From: Ardenticatenales bacterium
GTDB lineage: Bacteria; Chloroflexota; Anaerolineae; Promineifilales; Promineifilaceae
NCBI GenBank assembly: GCA_020634575.1
Contig: JACKBM010000084.1
Span: forward strand, 1-7,171
DNA: 7,171 bases
Direction: 5' to 3'
Made by a program: the position numbers and the translations under genes
Shown: one piece after another, positions 1 to 7,068 of the stretch
How the letters are laid out: every line of letters begins with the position of its first letter
Position numbering within the stretch: the first letter of the stretch is position 1
The notes under the pieces: generated by a model
What the model saw: the letters and a program-made list of their open reading frames with translations, nothing else
Told to the model about the DNA's origin: nothing
Database searches by the model: none

Positions 1-89
1 GGAGTCTTACTCCGTGGCCTGCGGTGCTACCGTGGTGAAACTGAGTGAAACTCACGCTTCAGCTGAAGCAATACCACCTAATGTCCCCC
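1..89 (-). other. 3' flank with small inverted repeats, no clear terminator
   Basis: This is the short stretch after the stop codon (TAG, 90-92) of the last minus-strand gene. Visible on the sequence are a perfect 14-bp palindrome at 56-69 (GCTTCAGCTGAAGC), a 5-bp stem with a 3-nt loop at 42-54 (TGAGT/ACTCA), and a pair GTGGT (32-36) / ACCAC (73-77) that would enclose both. A small GGAG/CTCC pair sits at 1-13. The word GTGAAACT is repeated at 35-42 and 45-52. No hairpin is GC-rich and followed by a T-tract on the minus strand, so a standard Rho-independent terminator is not supported. I see no gene here. Confidence 0.35.
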
Positions 90-1448
90 CTACGGCCCAA
101 TCGGCACGAACTCATAGACCGTCATGTTGTTCAGCCCCTGCTCAATGGTCCAGGCGTAGTTGGTGCTGTAGACAACCTGGGCGCCGGAGATGCCGACGAT
201 TTCCTCATAGGGCCAACCGGGCGCGGTGACCAGGTATTGGGCGCCGAAGTTGCGCAGGTAGGCGAACAGGGAGGGCTCGTGGGCCAGGAACGGCACCAGG
301 TCGGGGGTGATCAGGCCGGCCATATCCACCAGTTGCCGCTCCGTGAAATAGCCGATGGCGCCGATGTCATGGGCGGCGATGATCGCGTCTTCAGGCGTGT
401 TGTCATTCAGCCAATGGGCCACCTGCACCATTTCCCCATTGATAAAGGCCACGTCGTTGAGATAAGCCGTCAGCCCCAGCAGGAAAAAGACCAGGACCAT
501 GGCCACGTACACCAGCGGGATGGCGCGCAGCCACAGGTCGCTGAGCTTGCTCTTTAGCCCCGCCAGCAGCGGCAGCCAGCCGGCCACGCCATACAACGTC
601 CAGACGGGCAGCGCCGCCATCAGGTAGCGGCCGTGCTGGAAGGTGACGGGCAGGCGCCAGGCATACAGCAGCACATGGCCGCCCGCCCAAAGCAGAGGCA
701 ACGTGAAGTGGAGGCGACGCTGGCGCAGGTCGGCGCGGAGCCCATTCAGGCCGGCAGCAATCAAACCGGGCAGCAGCAGCAGATGAGCGCCGCTGATGCC
801 GCGCCAACCGGACTCCGGCCCGCCCAGGCTGAAATAAAGCAAACGTAGAAAGCGCTGCCAGAGCGGTTCGGCCAGGAGCATGGCATATTCCGATTGTTTG
901 GCATAAAAGGTGTTGGGCCACCATTGGTCACTGGCCCAGCGGTTGAACAGAAAATAGGGTATCAACGGCAACGCCGCCGCAGCCAGGGTCAGCAGGACAT
1001 TCGTCAGTCGCTGCCGCCAGGTCAACCCGGGCGTGCCAACCAGCAGGGCAAGGGCCAGGAGTAGCAGCAGCGGCAAGCCATCCGGCCGGACCAGGATCAT
1101 CATCCCGGCCAATAGCCCCACCCGGGCCGCCCCCCAGCGGCTCGGGCCAACCTGGTAGTAGGCCAGGATCGCCTGCAGGCCGAGGGCGATGAACAGCAGT
1201 GTCTCCATGCCGCTGTCGGCGGCCCAGATCAGGGGCCAGATGAGCACAACCAACAGGCCAATCTGCCAGCCCCGGTCTGCTTCAGCCGGCCAAAGCGTCT
1301 GCCAGAGGCGGGCGCTCACCAGCCCGATCCAGGCCAGGCTGACGGCACCGGAGAGGAAAACCCAGAAAAAATAGGGCAGGTGCAGGAGGTAGCCCAGCGC
1401 CAACCAGATGGTCCAGAGCGGCGCCGTCGAACCGGCGCTGACGACGAC

Positions 1449-1463
1449 AAAAAAAAAAAAAAA
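1449..1463. repeat. 15-nt poly-A (poly-T on coding strand) homopolymer
   Basis: An uninterrupted run of 15 A on the plus strand directly follows three GAC triplets (1440-1448). It lies exactly where the coding frame of the C-terminal part of the disrupted glycosyltransferase gene begins. No other homopolymer in the window approaches this length and the surroundings are GC-rich. Such tracts are prone to slippage during replication and are also frequent places of sequencing or assembly error. Confidence 0.95.
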
Positions 1464-1512
1464 GCATTACGTTTTCAGCAAGTTAACAACAAGGTTTGAT
1501 TTCAGATAGGTA
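1464..1512. other. AT-rich patch of foreign character inside the broken gene
   Basis: These 49 nt are about 35% G+C, in sharp contrast to the flanking genes. Read on the minus strand they give codons unlike the neighbours (CTA, TCT, AAA, CCT, TGT TGT) and then TAA. The N-terminal reading frame of the disrupted gene loses its family character on entering this patch. No terminal inverted repeats, target-site duplication or recognisable insertion element were found. It may be filler from a faulty repair, a remnant of an insertion, or an assembly join. The right-hand limit is approximate. Confidence 0.5.
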
Positions 1513-1661
1513 GCCTGTGAATCCAGCCATCGTCCAGCGGAAAACCGCGCCGCCGGCAATGATGGTCGGCAACAGGTATAGAAACGTCGCCACAAGCGCC
1601 GCCAGAACAACCCAACGCAGCGCCTTATCTGCCCAGATGAGCTTCAATCGCGTCATAACAA

Positions 1662-1666
1662 TCCTC
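1662..1666 (-). promoter_or_regulatory. Shine-Dalgarno GAGGA for the disrupted glycosyltransferase gene
   Basis: GAGGA on the minus strand overlaps the stop codon of the ligase-like gene (TGA, 1665-1667) and stands 5 nt before ATG 1654-1656. It decides for this ATG over the TTG at 1684-1686, which lies inside the ligase gene. It also shows that the broken gene's original 5' end is intact and coupled to the gene before it. Confidence 0.7.
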
Positions 1667-4049
1667 AGGGCTGGTCGCCCCAACAAGAAATCGTGCCATC
1701 GCCGTCACCCAGGAGGCTCTGATCAATCCAGGTCACCCCGGCCGCCTGGCCCTGGTTTTCATACCAGACACGCGCCAAAAGCAATGGTTCCACCCAGCGG
1801 CCGCGCACGGTGAAGCAGCGGAGCTGGGGCAGCAAATCGGCGGGTGGCGGCAGCCGCAGCAATACGATGTTGGTATAGCTACCCTGGCCGCCCCGGCCGG
1901 TCCCATAGGGCGACTGTTCGCCCAATCTGAGTTGGAAGCGCTGTATCTCCGCCGCAGATGCTTCGCGCTGCAACAGCCGCCATAAGTTTAGCTCGGTACC
2001 GATCTGGCCGCCCTGGCCCACCGAACTCGTTATCCCATCGATAATATCGGCCCGGCGCCATAATCGGCCGGCCTCGTCGGGCTGGTTCAGGAACAGTGCG
2101 GCAATGCCTGCTGTCAGATAGGCCCGGCTGTCATACGGGTCCCGTTCACTCTGCAAACGATATTGATCATATAAAGCCGTCCACGCCTGTTCCGTCAGCC
2201 CGGCTGCCTCTGCGGCAGTGGGGCCGAGATAAACCAGGCTGGTGTTATTGGCAGCCGCAGGCGTCGCCATCCTTTCAGTGAGGAATGGCGCCTGGTGCCA
2301 GACGGTGTCGTCGTTGGCCAGCTGGGCGATCAGCGGCTCGGCGGCCTGGCCCAGCGACTCCCGCCACACGATGAGGTTTAGCGAATAGATAACCACATCC
2401 GGCGACATGGCAGCGGCCGATTCCATCATGCTGATGGCCGCCGCCGTATCTCCCGCCTGCCAATAAAGCGCCGCCAGATTGGCTCGGTGGGCACTCCAGC
2501 CTGGCTCCAGTTGAATCAGACGTTCATATTTCTGTATGGCTGCCGGCAACAGGTCCGGATTCTGGCTGGCCAGGGCACCATCAACCAGGGCCTGCAGGGC
2601 AATAACCGACGTCTCGTTATAAGGCGCCAGCGCTTCAGCTTGCGCCAGATGTTGGCGAGCTTCTTGCCAGGACCCTTGCGCCAGGGCGGTGTTGGCCAGG
2701 AAATATTGTTGACCGATCAGATAGCCCCAAACTCCGGTGGCGATGATGATGAGCCAGACCGCGGGCCAGACGGTAGGCCAGGCCAGCCAACCCCGTTTTG
2801 GCTCTCGTATCGGTTCCAACTGGGCCACCAGCGCGCCCATGATGAGGGCGGCCAGCGCCATCAGCCAGGTTTTGGGCGTATCAAAGAGCGAATGGACCTG
2901 ATAGGTGACCAGGGCAGCCAGGAGTCCCAGCAAAGGCGCCGCGACCTCACCTTGCCACAATCTGGCCACCAGGCGCAAGCCGGCAACAGTCAGCCAGAGA
3001 ACGGCAACCAGACCGGCCAGCCCCAGTTCAGCCAATACCTGGAAATAAATGCTGTGCGCCGTGACATACAAAGTTGCCGGCGGTGTGGGATGGGCCTGCA
3101 TATAGAAGCTGGCATACGTGTTAAGCCCCTGGCCCCAGATTGGCGAGGCGCGCCACATCGCCAGGGCGACCTGCCAGAAATTTGTCCGGTAGAGGGCTGA
3201 ATCAAGCCGGCTGAGGGCAAGCGTTTCGCCGCGCAGGGCGATAACCAGGGTCACCAATATCAGGCCGACGGCGCCCATTAATAGGCCAAGGCGCACATAG
3301 GTTTGCCGGTTGCCCCGGCGCACCGGGTCGGTTAACAGGCGGCAGGCATGAAACACAACAAAGCCGGCCGCCAGCCCCAGCCAGCCACTGCGTGAGGCGG
3401 GGAAAATCAGCATGGGGGCGACCAGGACAAACCAGCCCCACAGGGGGACCGGCCGGTGGCCGCGATGACCGTACCAAAGCCCCAGGGCGACCATCGTGCC
3501 CACGTTCAGCATGACCGCCAGCACGTTGGGGCCAACCGTCGTTCCCCAAATGCGGGGCATAGCCAGCGGCAGCAGATCTGGCCAGGGGCCGGCGGCATAC
3601 CAGGGCGCCAGCCAGTTATAAAGCTGATAATAGGCGCCGATCAGCACCACAGCCAGGGTCAGGAGCAGCGCCTTGCTGAATGCCGACCGAGAAAAACCGG
3701 CCCGAAACACAGTCAGGCTGATGTAGAAAAGCAAAATCGAGGCGATCCATTGCCAGCTCATCCGCCAGCTCCGTGACGGATCAATGGAGCGCAGGCTGGC
3801 GATAACCAGCACCAGCAGCAACAGGAGCAAACCCTGGTCGAATGAGGAGCCCAGGAGTTTGAAACCATGTTGGCGCAATAGAGCCAACCAGACCAGGCCG
3901 GTGAGCGTAAACAGGATCAGCAACAGCAGCGTCGCCGCCGGCACCAGGATGTTCCAGGAATCCAACAGCAGGATGTCACTGAAAACCAGGAACCAAAGCG
4001 ACAATTGCAGCAGCTCAAGACGATTTTTGCGTGGCAAGGCAAGCATCAT
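1665..4049 (-). CDS. O-antigen ligase/polymerase-like (Wzy_C) membrane protein with TPR tail
   Basis: The 794-residue protein has three parts. Residues 1-447 are about a dozen membrane helices with the hallmarks of the Wzy_C (RfaL/WaaL) family: GTTVGPNVLA (169-178), SRSGWLGL (219-226), a long external loop with GQGLNTY (306-312), and the signature AHSIYFQVLAELGLAGL (331-347), whose His is typical of the ligase loop. HSLFD follows at 386-390. Residues about 447-560 are two to three TPR-like helical repeats (for example WQEARQHLAQAEALAPYN and AIQKYERLIQLEPG). Residues about 575-794 are a soluble tail I do not recognise; it ends with a segment bracketed by Cys745 and Cys789. Known family members move a glycan from a polyprenyl carrier to lipid A core, protein or a growing polymer; which acceptor applies here is unknown, and in an organism without LPS it would not be lipid A. 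The ATG at 4047-4049 overlaps the previous stop as ATGA; a second ATG follows directly. Only one other Cys (236) is present. The length exceeds a plain WaaL (about 400 aa) because of the tail. Confidence 0.88.
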   Translation of the reverse strand: MMLALPRKNRLELLQLSLWFLVFSDILLLDSWNILVPAATLLLLILFTLTGLVWLALLRQHGFKLLGSSFDQGLLLLLLVLVIASLRSIDPSRSWRMSWQWIASILLFYISLTVFRAGFSRSAFSKALLLTLAVVLIGAYYQLYNWLAPWYAAGPWPDLLPLAMPRIWGTTVGPNVLAVMLNVGTMVALGLWYGHRGHRPVPLWGWFVLVAPMLIFPASRSGWLGLAAGFVVFHACRLLTDPVRRGNRQTYVRLGLLMGAVGLILVTLVIALRGETLALSRLDSALYRTNFWQVALAMWRASPIWGQGLNTYASFYMQAHPTPPATLYVTAHSIYFQVLAELGLAGLVAVLWLTVAGLRLVARLWQGEVAAPLLGLLAALVTYQVHSLFDTPKTWLMALAALIMGALVAQLEPIREPKRGWLAWPTVWPAVWLIIIATGVWGYLIGQQYFLANTALAQGSWQEARQHLAQAEALAPYNETSVIALQALVDGALASQNPDLLPAAIQKYERLIQLEPGWSAHRANLAALYWQAGDTAAAISMMESAAAMSPDVVIYSLNLIVWRESLGQAAEPLIAQLANDDTVWHQAPFLTERMATPAAANNTSLVYLGPTAAEAAGLTEQAWTALYDQYRLQSERDPYDSRAYLTAGIAALFLNQPDEAGRLWRRADIIDGITSSVGQGGQIGTELNLWRLLQREASAAEIQRFQLRLGEQSPYGTGRGGQGSYTNIVLLRLPPPADLLPQLRCFTVRGRWVEPLLLARVWYENQGQAAGVTWIDQSLLGDGDGTISCWGDQP

Positions 4050-5599
4050 TCAGCCCCAATCAGGAATACCTTGACAGTTGCCAGGTCGGCAATATGGGTC
4101 ACAGCGGCGGTAGAGTCAGGTGCCTGGTAAAGCTCAGTCAGGGGCTCTGGATGGTTTTCGTCCAGGATCAGATAGGTGGCCCCATACTGCCGGGCGGCGG
4201 CGAGAGTAACAGCCAGCGGTTCGTTGGGGACAGAAATGGCCGGGTGGCCGGTGTGGTAATAAAAGCCGGGCGGGTCGCGCACCAGGACTGTTGCCCCAGC
4301 CGGTAGCCATTCAACCAGCTGCGGGTAGATGTCGCTGACAACCTCATCCTGCTGCCCGCGCAGGCCGCCGGCGGCGACCGTCAGGGCCAACGCCAGCACC
4401 ACCAGGGCCGGCGCAAAAACGCGCCAGGCCGTGGCCGGTTGCCAGCTGGGGCGGCGGGCGGCAATCCACTGGATGCTTTGCCGGAGACCGGCCGGTGCCA
4501 ACGCCATCAACCAGGGCCAGATGGCAGTCGTGGAGTGAAATAGACCGCCGCGCATACCAGGGAAAGTAAAGAAAAGTGACATCGCCACAAAGAGCAGGAC
4601 CGTATAAAGCGTCAACGGTAAGATTCGGACCCGTGTTTCAGCATTACGCCACAACTGGCGCCAGGCGACGATAATCAGGGGCGTCAGGAAAACCAGACCA
4701 CAGATGGCGATAAAGGTTTGCAGAGCAGTCGACAACCCGGCCAGTTTGGAGCTCAGGATGTTGCCGCCACCCCAGGCAAGATATTCAGCCAGGCTGAACT
4801 GCCGTCCATAGGCAAACAGATCATCGTAGTTGGTCAGGAACAGGGTCTGGGAACCGGCGGTTGTGAGCGGCCGGCCCAGAGCGCGCCAGTTGCGCAGCAG
4901 CCAGGGCCCCATCAGCAATAAGTAGCCAACCAGTAAAAAGAGACCGGATTGGACTTGGGCCAGCAGCGTCTGCCGGTCCCAGCGGCGCGGCCAGAGTAGC
5001 AGCCCGCCAATGCCGAGAAAAAGCAGCCCATCAGCCCGGCTGAGATGAGCGAGGGCAGCCAGCAAACCGGCGCCGAACCAGTGGCGGCGCTGGTCGCCCG
5101 TCCGGGCCAGGGCCAGATACCAGAGGGCCAGGCCGCCGGCCCAGGCAAAGGGAGCAAACGTCTCCGGCTGGTTCCAGACGGAGGCGTAGAAGCCGCCGGC
5201 CGCGGTCAACAGGCCGGCCAGCCAGGCCAGCTGCCGGTCGCGCCAGAGCCAGTTGGCGATGGCAAAGCTGAGCAGCGGCAGGGTCGCGGTCAGGAGGTAG
5301 AAAGGCAGCTGGGCGGCGCGGTAGGTCGGGGAAATGAGCCAGCCGAGGGCGGCCAGCATGGAGGGCAGCGGCATCCAGTAAGAATGGCTGGGCGTGGGTA
5401 AACCGGCCGGTTCATCCAAAAATTGCCAGATGACCTCTTCCGTAAAACCGTGCCCTTCAGCCAGACGAATGCCGTTGGTCAAATAATAGTAGGCGTCCAT
5501 GTGGGTCGGCTCGGGCAGGCGCCAGAACCAGAAGAACTGGGCCAGCAGCCCGATCAGCAGCAGCCAGCCCCAATCCGGGAGGCGCCGGGCTATTGCCAC
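4046..5599 (-). CDS. GT-C family membrane glycosyltransferase (PMT/ArnT-like)
   Basis: The 517-residue protein begins with a membrane helix (11-27), then an external loop holding HMDAYYYLTNGIRLAEGHGF (33-52). This is the usual first-loop pattern of GT-C enzymes, where an acidic residue (here Asp35) is thought to act in transfer. PSHSYWMPLPSML (70-82) follows, then a series of helices with HLSRADG (185-191), PWLLRNW (232-238) and RGGLFHSTTAIWPW (350-363). After the last helix (about 397-411) come about 100 soluble residues with ATVLVRDPPGFYYHTGHP (436-453) and YGATYLILDE (472-481). By family knowledge, such proteins transfer a sugar from a polyprenyl-phosphate donor on the outer membrane face; donor and acceptor cannot be read from sequence. 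The start is GTG at 5597-5599, overlapping the end of the preceding gene by 10 nt, with GAGGG 6 nt upstream. Its TGA overlaps the ligase ATG. No frameshift or missing segment was noticed. It could instead be an inactive paralogue, but the first-loop motif is intact. Confidence 0.87.
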   Translation of the reverse strand: MAIARRLPDWGWLLLIGLLAQFFWFWRLPEPTHMDAYYYLTNGIRLAEGHGFTEEVIWQFLDEPAGLPTPSHSYWMPLPSMLAALGWLISPTYRAAQLPFYLLTATLPLLSFAIANWLWRDRQLAWLAGLLTAAGGFYASVWNQPETFAPFAWAGGLALWYLALARTGDQRRHWFGAGLLAALAHLSRADGLLFLGIGGLLLWPRRWDRQTLLAQVQSGLFLLVGYLLLMGPWLLRNWRALGRPLTTAGSQTLFLTNYDDLFAYGRQFSLAEYLAWGGGNILSSKLAGLSTALQTFIAICGLVFLTPLIIVAWRQLWRNAETRVRILPLTLYTVLLFVAMSLFFTFPGMRGGLFHSTTAIWPWLMALAPAGLRQSIQWIAARRPSWQPATAWRVFAPALVVLALALTVAAGGLRGQQDEVVSDIYPQLVEWLPAGATVLVRDPPGFYYHTGHPAISVPNEPLAVTLAAARQYGATYLILDENHPEPLTELYQAPDSTAAVTHIADLATVKVFLIGAE

Positions 5600-7047
5600 G
5601 CCACGCCCTCACGAACAAAAATCAGGGCGACGCCATCCTCATAGACCAGGCTCCATTCCGGGCTCTCGGTCAGCAAGGCGATGATCTGGTGCCCCTGTTC
5701 GAGGAGGATGTAGTCGACGTCGTAGGTCTCCAGCGGTTCGCGCCAGCTCGCCTGGCCCAGGTTGGTCTGCTGAAAGGTAAAGAGAAAATCGCCGTAGACA
5801 TCCGCCCGACCATCGACAAAAACAGGCAGGTCACGCCAGATGAGATAGCCGCCCCAGCCATAGCTGTTGAGCACATTGGCTTCGGCGAGCGGCGAATCGA
5901 GGATGAAGTCGACCGCAGCTACGGGGTAGAGAGCGCCGATAGCCGTCTGGGTGTTGCTGACCCGCTGGAACGACCAGACAAAACAGCCCAGCAAGGCCAC
6001 CGCCAGAACAAACCAGTTGGCAACTTTCAACATGGGGCTGATTTTGGGATCCGGCCGGTCGCCGCTGAGCAACGGGTAAGCACGGGTATCGGCCAGGGCT
6101 GAGAGCAGATGGCGGGAAAGCATCGTCGTGTTCATGACGGCGAAGAGGGGAATGTTGCGGGCGGAGGTGAGACCAGCCGCGGCGCCGCCGAAGAAAAAGA
6201 GGGCGTCGATCCAGGTGACCGGCCGGTTGCTGAACAGCCAGACCAGCACCGTTAGCCCTAACATCACGGCAAAAGGCTGAAACAGGCTCAGGTTGAGATC
6301 CGGCGCATGCCATTCGACGATGAATTTCTGCATCGCCTCGCTGCCCAGGGTCTCGAACGGGTAGAGCCACAGCTTGTAGCCATTGGGATTGAGAAGGGCG
6401 GCCAGGAAACTGCCGGCGCCGGCGGCGGCCAGCCAGTACGGGTTGAGCTGGCCCACTTCGGCCGGGTGGCGGCTAAAATGCCCCTGCAACCAGCTGCCGG
6501 CTACATACACACCGATGATGACGATGCCAAACAGGTAACCGCTGTGCAAGTTGGCCCACAGCACCGTCAATAAAGGCAGGAGCCAGAGAACTCGCACGGT
6601 GTAGCGGCCTTGCTGCCAACCTTCGATCAGGAAAACAAAGGCGGCAGCCAGGAGCAGGTTAAACATCTGCGGCCGGGCACCCCAGGTTGGCGCGGCCACC
6701 ACCGCCCCGAGCAACACGACAAATGCGGCCAGGTACGGTTGCCCCGCGCAGCGCCGGTACAACAGCCAGGATGTCCCGGCAATAATCAGGGCAAAAACCA
6801 GCGACAGCGCTGTCAGGCCGGCAGCGCTGTAAATCAGCCACATGAACAGATCGGCGAGCCATTCATGGGCGATCCAGGGCTGCCCGGCAAAGGTGTAAGA
6901 AAAGGGGTCGCTGTGGGGAATGCCGGTCGTCAGGACCAGCTCACCGGTGCGCAAATGCCACCAGAGGTCCGGATCCAGGGTCTCCCGCACCCCCATGGCG
7001 AAGAGGGCAATGGCCAGCAAGGTCTGAAACAGGCGTCTTATACTCAT
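5590..7047 (-). CDS. Multi-pass GT-C-like membrane protein with soluble C-terminal domain
   Basis: The 485-residue protein starts with a helix (5-20) and then a conserved-looking first loop DPDLWWHLRTGE (25-36) followed by DPFSYTFAGQPWIAHEWL (47-64). Further marks are TWGARPQMF (121-129), NLHSGYLFG (166-174), NPNGYKLWLYPFE (220-232) and SARNIPLFA (295-303). After a last helix (about 343-360) the tail is soluble and holds NSYGWGGYLIW (394-404) and VFVDGRADVYGD (409-420). I recognise the overall pattern as a family of bacterial membrane proteins usually left as hypothetical or loosely called glycosyltransferase-like; acidic residues in the first loop and the topology resemble GT-C enzymes, but the reaction is not established. 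The start is ATG 7045-7047: an in-frame TGA stands at 7051-7053, so no upstream start is possible. No good Shine-Dalgarno precedes it (only GAG close to the ATG). It is the first gene of the run visible here and overlaps the next by 10 nt. Confidence 0.85.
   Translation of the reverse strand: MSIRRLFQTLLAIALFAMGVRETLDPDLWWHLRTGELVLTTGIPHSDPFSYTFAGQPWIAHEWLADLFMWLIYSAAGLTALSLVFALIIAGTSWLLYRRCAGQPYLAAFVVLLGAVVAAPTWGARPQMFNLLLAAAFVFLIEGWQQGRYTVRVLWLLPLLTVLWANLHSGYLFGIVIIGVYVAGSWLQGHFSRHPAEVGQLNPYWLAAAGAGSFLAALLNPNGYKLWLYPFETLGSEAMQKFIVEWHAPDLNLSLFQPFAVMLGLTVLVWLFSNRPVTWIDALFFFGGAAAGLTSARNIPLFAVMNTTMLSRHLLSALADTRAYPLLSGDRPDPKISPMLKVANWFVLAVALLGCFVWSFQRVSNTQTAIGALYPVAAVDFILDSPLAEANVLNSYGWGGYLIWRDLPVFVDGRADVYGDFLFTFQQTNLGQASWREPLETYDVDYILLEQGHQIIALLTESPEWSLVYEDGVALIFVREGVAWQ
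5606..5610 (-). promoter_or_regulatory. Shine-Dalgarno GAGGG deciding a GTG start
   Basis: GAGGG on the minus strand lies within the last codons of the 485-aa protein gene and 6 nt before GTG 5597-5599. It supports the GTG as the true start of the 517-aa glycosyltransferase, since no nearby ATG precedes the first membrane helix, and it implies translational coupling. Confidence 0.6.
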
Positions 7048-7068
7048 AGCTCAGGGGAAGCGTAACAA

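Larger units (their letters stand above)
90..1656 (-). pseudogene. Disrupted GT-C membrane glycosyltransferase (PMT-like), split near its N-terminus
   Basis: Two pieces appear to belong to one gene. The 5' piece starts at ATG 1654-1656, 8 nt after the ligase stop, with a good Shine-Dalgarno (GAGGA at 1662-1666, 5 nt spacing). It encodes 57 residues (MTRLKLIWADKALRW, then a membrane helix) and ends at TAA 1483-1485. The 3' piece is open from 1466 down to TAG at 90-92, in another frame, and carries almost the whole enzyme. Its first recognisable residues are SAGSTAPLWT (1410-1439). Further motifs are DSGMETLLF (1191-1217), VRPDGLP (about 1071-1091), NTFYAK (about 897-914), a QHGRYL segment (about 621-638) and a C-terminal soluble part with AHDIGAIGYFTERQLVDMAG (about 312-371). 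These fit the polyprenyl-phosphate-sugar GT-C enzymes, which have about 10 or more membrane segments. Missing between the pieces is the first external loop, which in this family usually carries the catalytic acidic residue(s) and an R/NxA-type motif; I estimate 30-40 residues lost. The longest ATG-less reading of the 3' piece would need TTG at 1401-1403, an internal Leu codon, so that is not a credible start. Disruption is seen directly; whether it is biological or an assembly fault cannot be told here. Confidence 0.8.
1082..6226. repeat. Dispersed palindrome CCGGCCGG, seven copies
   Basis: Copies lie at 1082-1089, 1893-1900, 3449-3456, 4488-4495, 5403-5410, 6051-6058 and 6219-6226. Four of them are extended to ACCGGCCGGT (3448, 4487, 5402 and 6218 as first base). 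They fall in all four genes and in all three codon phases (for example Arg-Pro, Pro-Ala-Gly), so protein sequence alone does not explain them. Confidence 0.6.

Noticed and set aside
45..557. Plus-strand open frame of 170 codons
   Set aside because: It is antisense to the well-supported C-terminal part of the glycosyltransferase gene and its translation is Gln/His/Gly-rich with no family pattern; a GC-rich shadow frame.
90..1403. Treating the 437-codon frame with TTG start as an intact gene
   Set aside because: The TTG is an internal Leu codon within a conserved-looking stretch; in-frame family residues (SAGSTAPLWT) lie upstream of it and no Shine-Dalgarno is placed for it.
1282..1467. Minus-strand frame starting at ATG 1467 as it stands (61 codons)
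   Set aside because: After the T-tract it runs out of frame with the enzyme and has no family pattern. Only the start codon is of interest, for the slippage hypothesis.
1449..1520. Insertion sequence or retroelement with poly-A tail
   Set aside because: No terminal inverted repeats, no target duplication and no coding sequence; 64 nt is too little to support any known element.
2487..3200. Plus-strand open frame of 237 codons
   Set aside because: It lies opposite the Wzy_C and TPR parts of the ligase-like gene, is rich in Gln, Gly and Arg and shows no recognisable domain.
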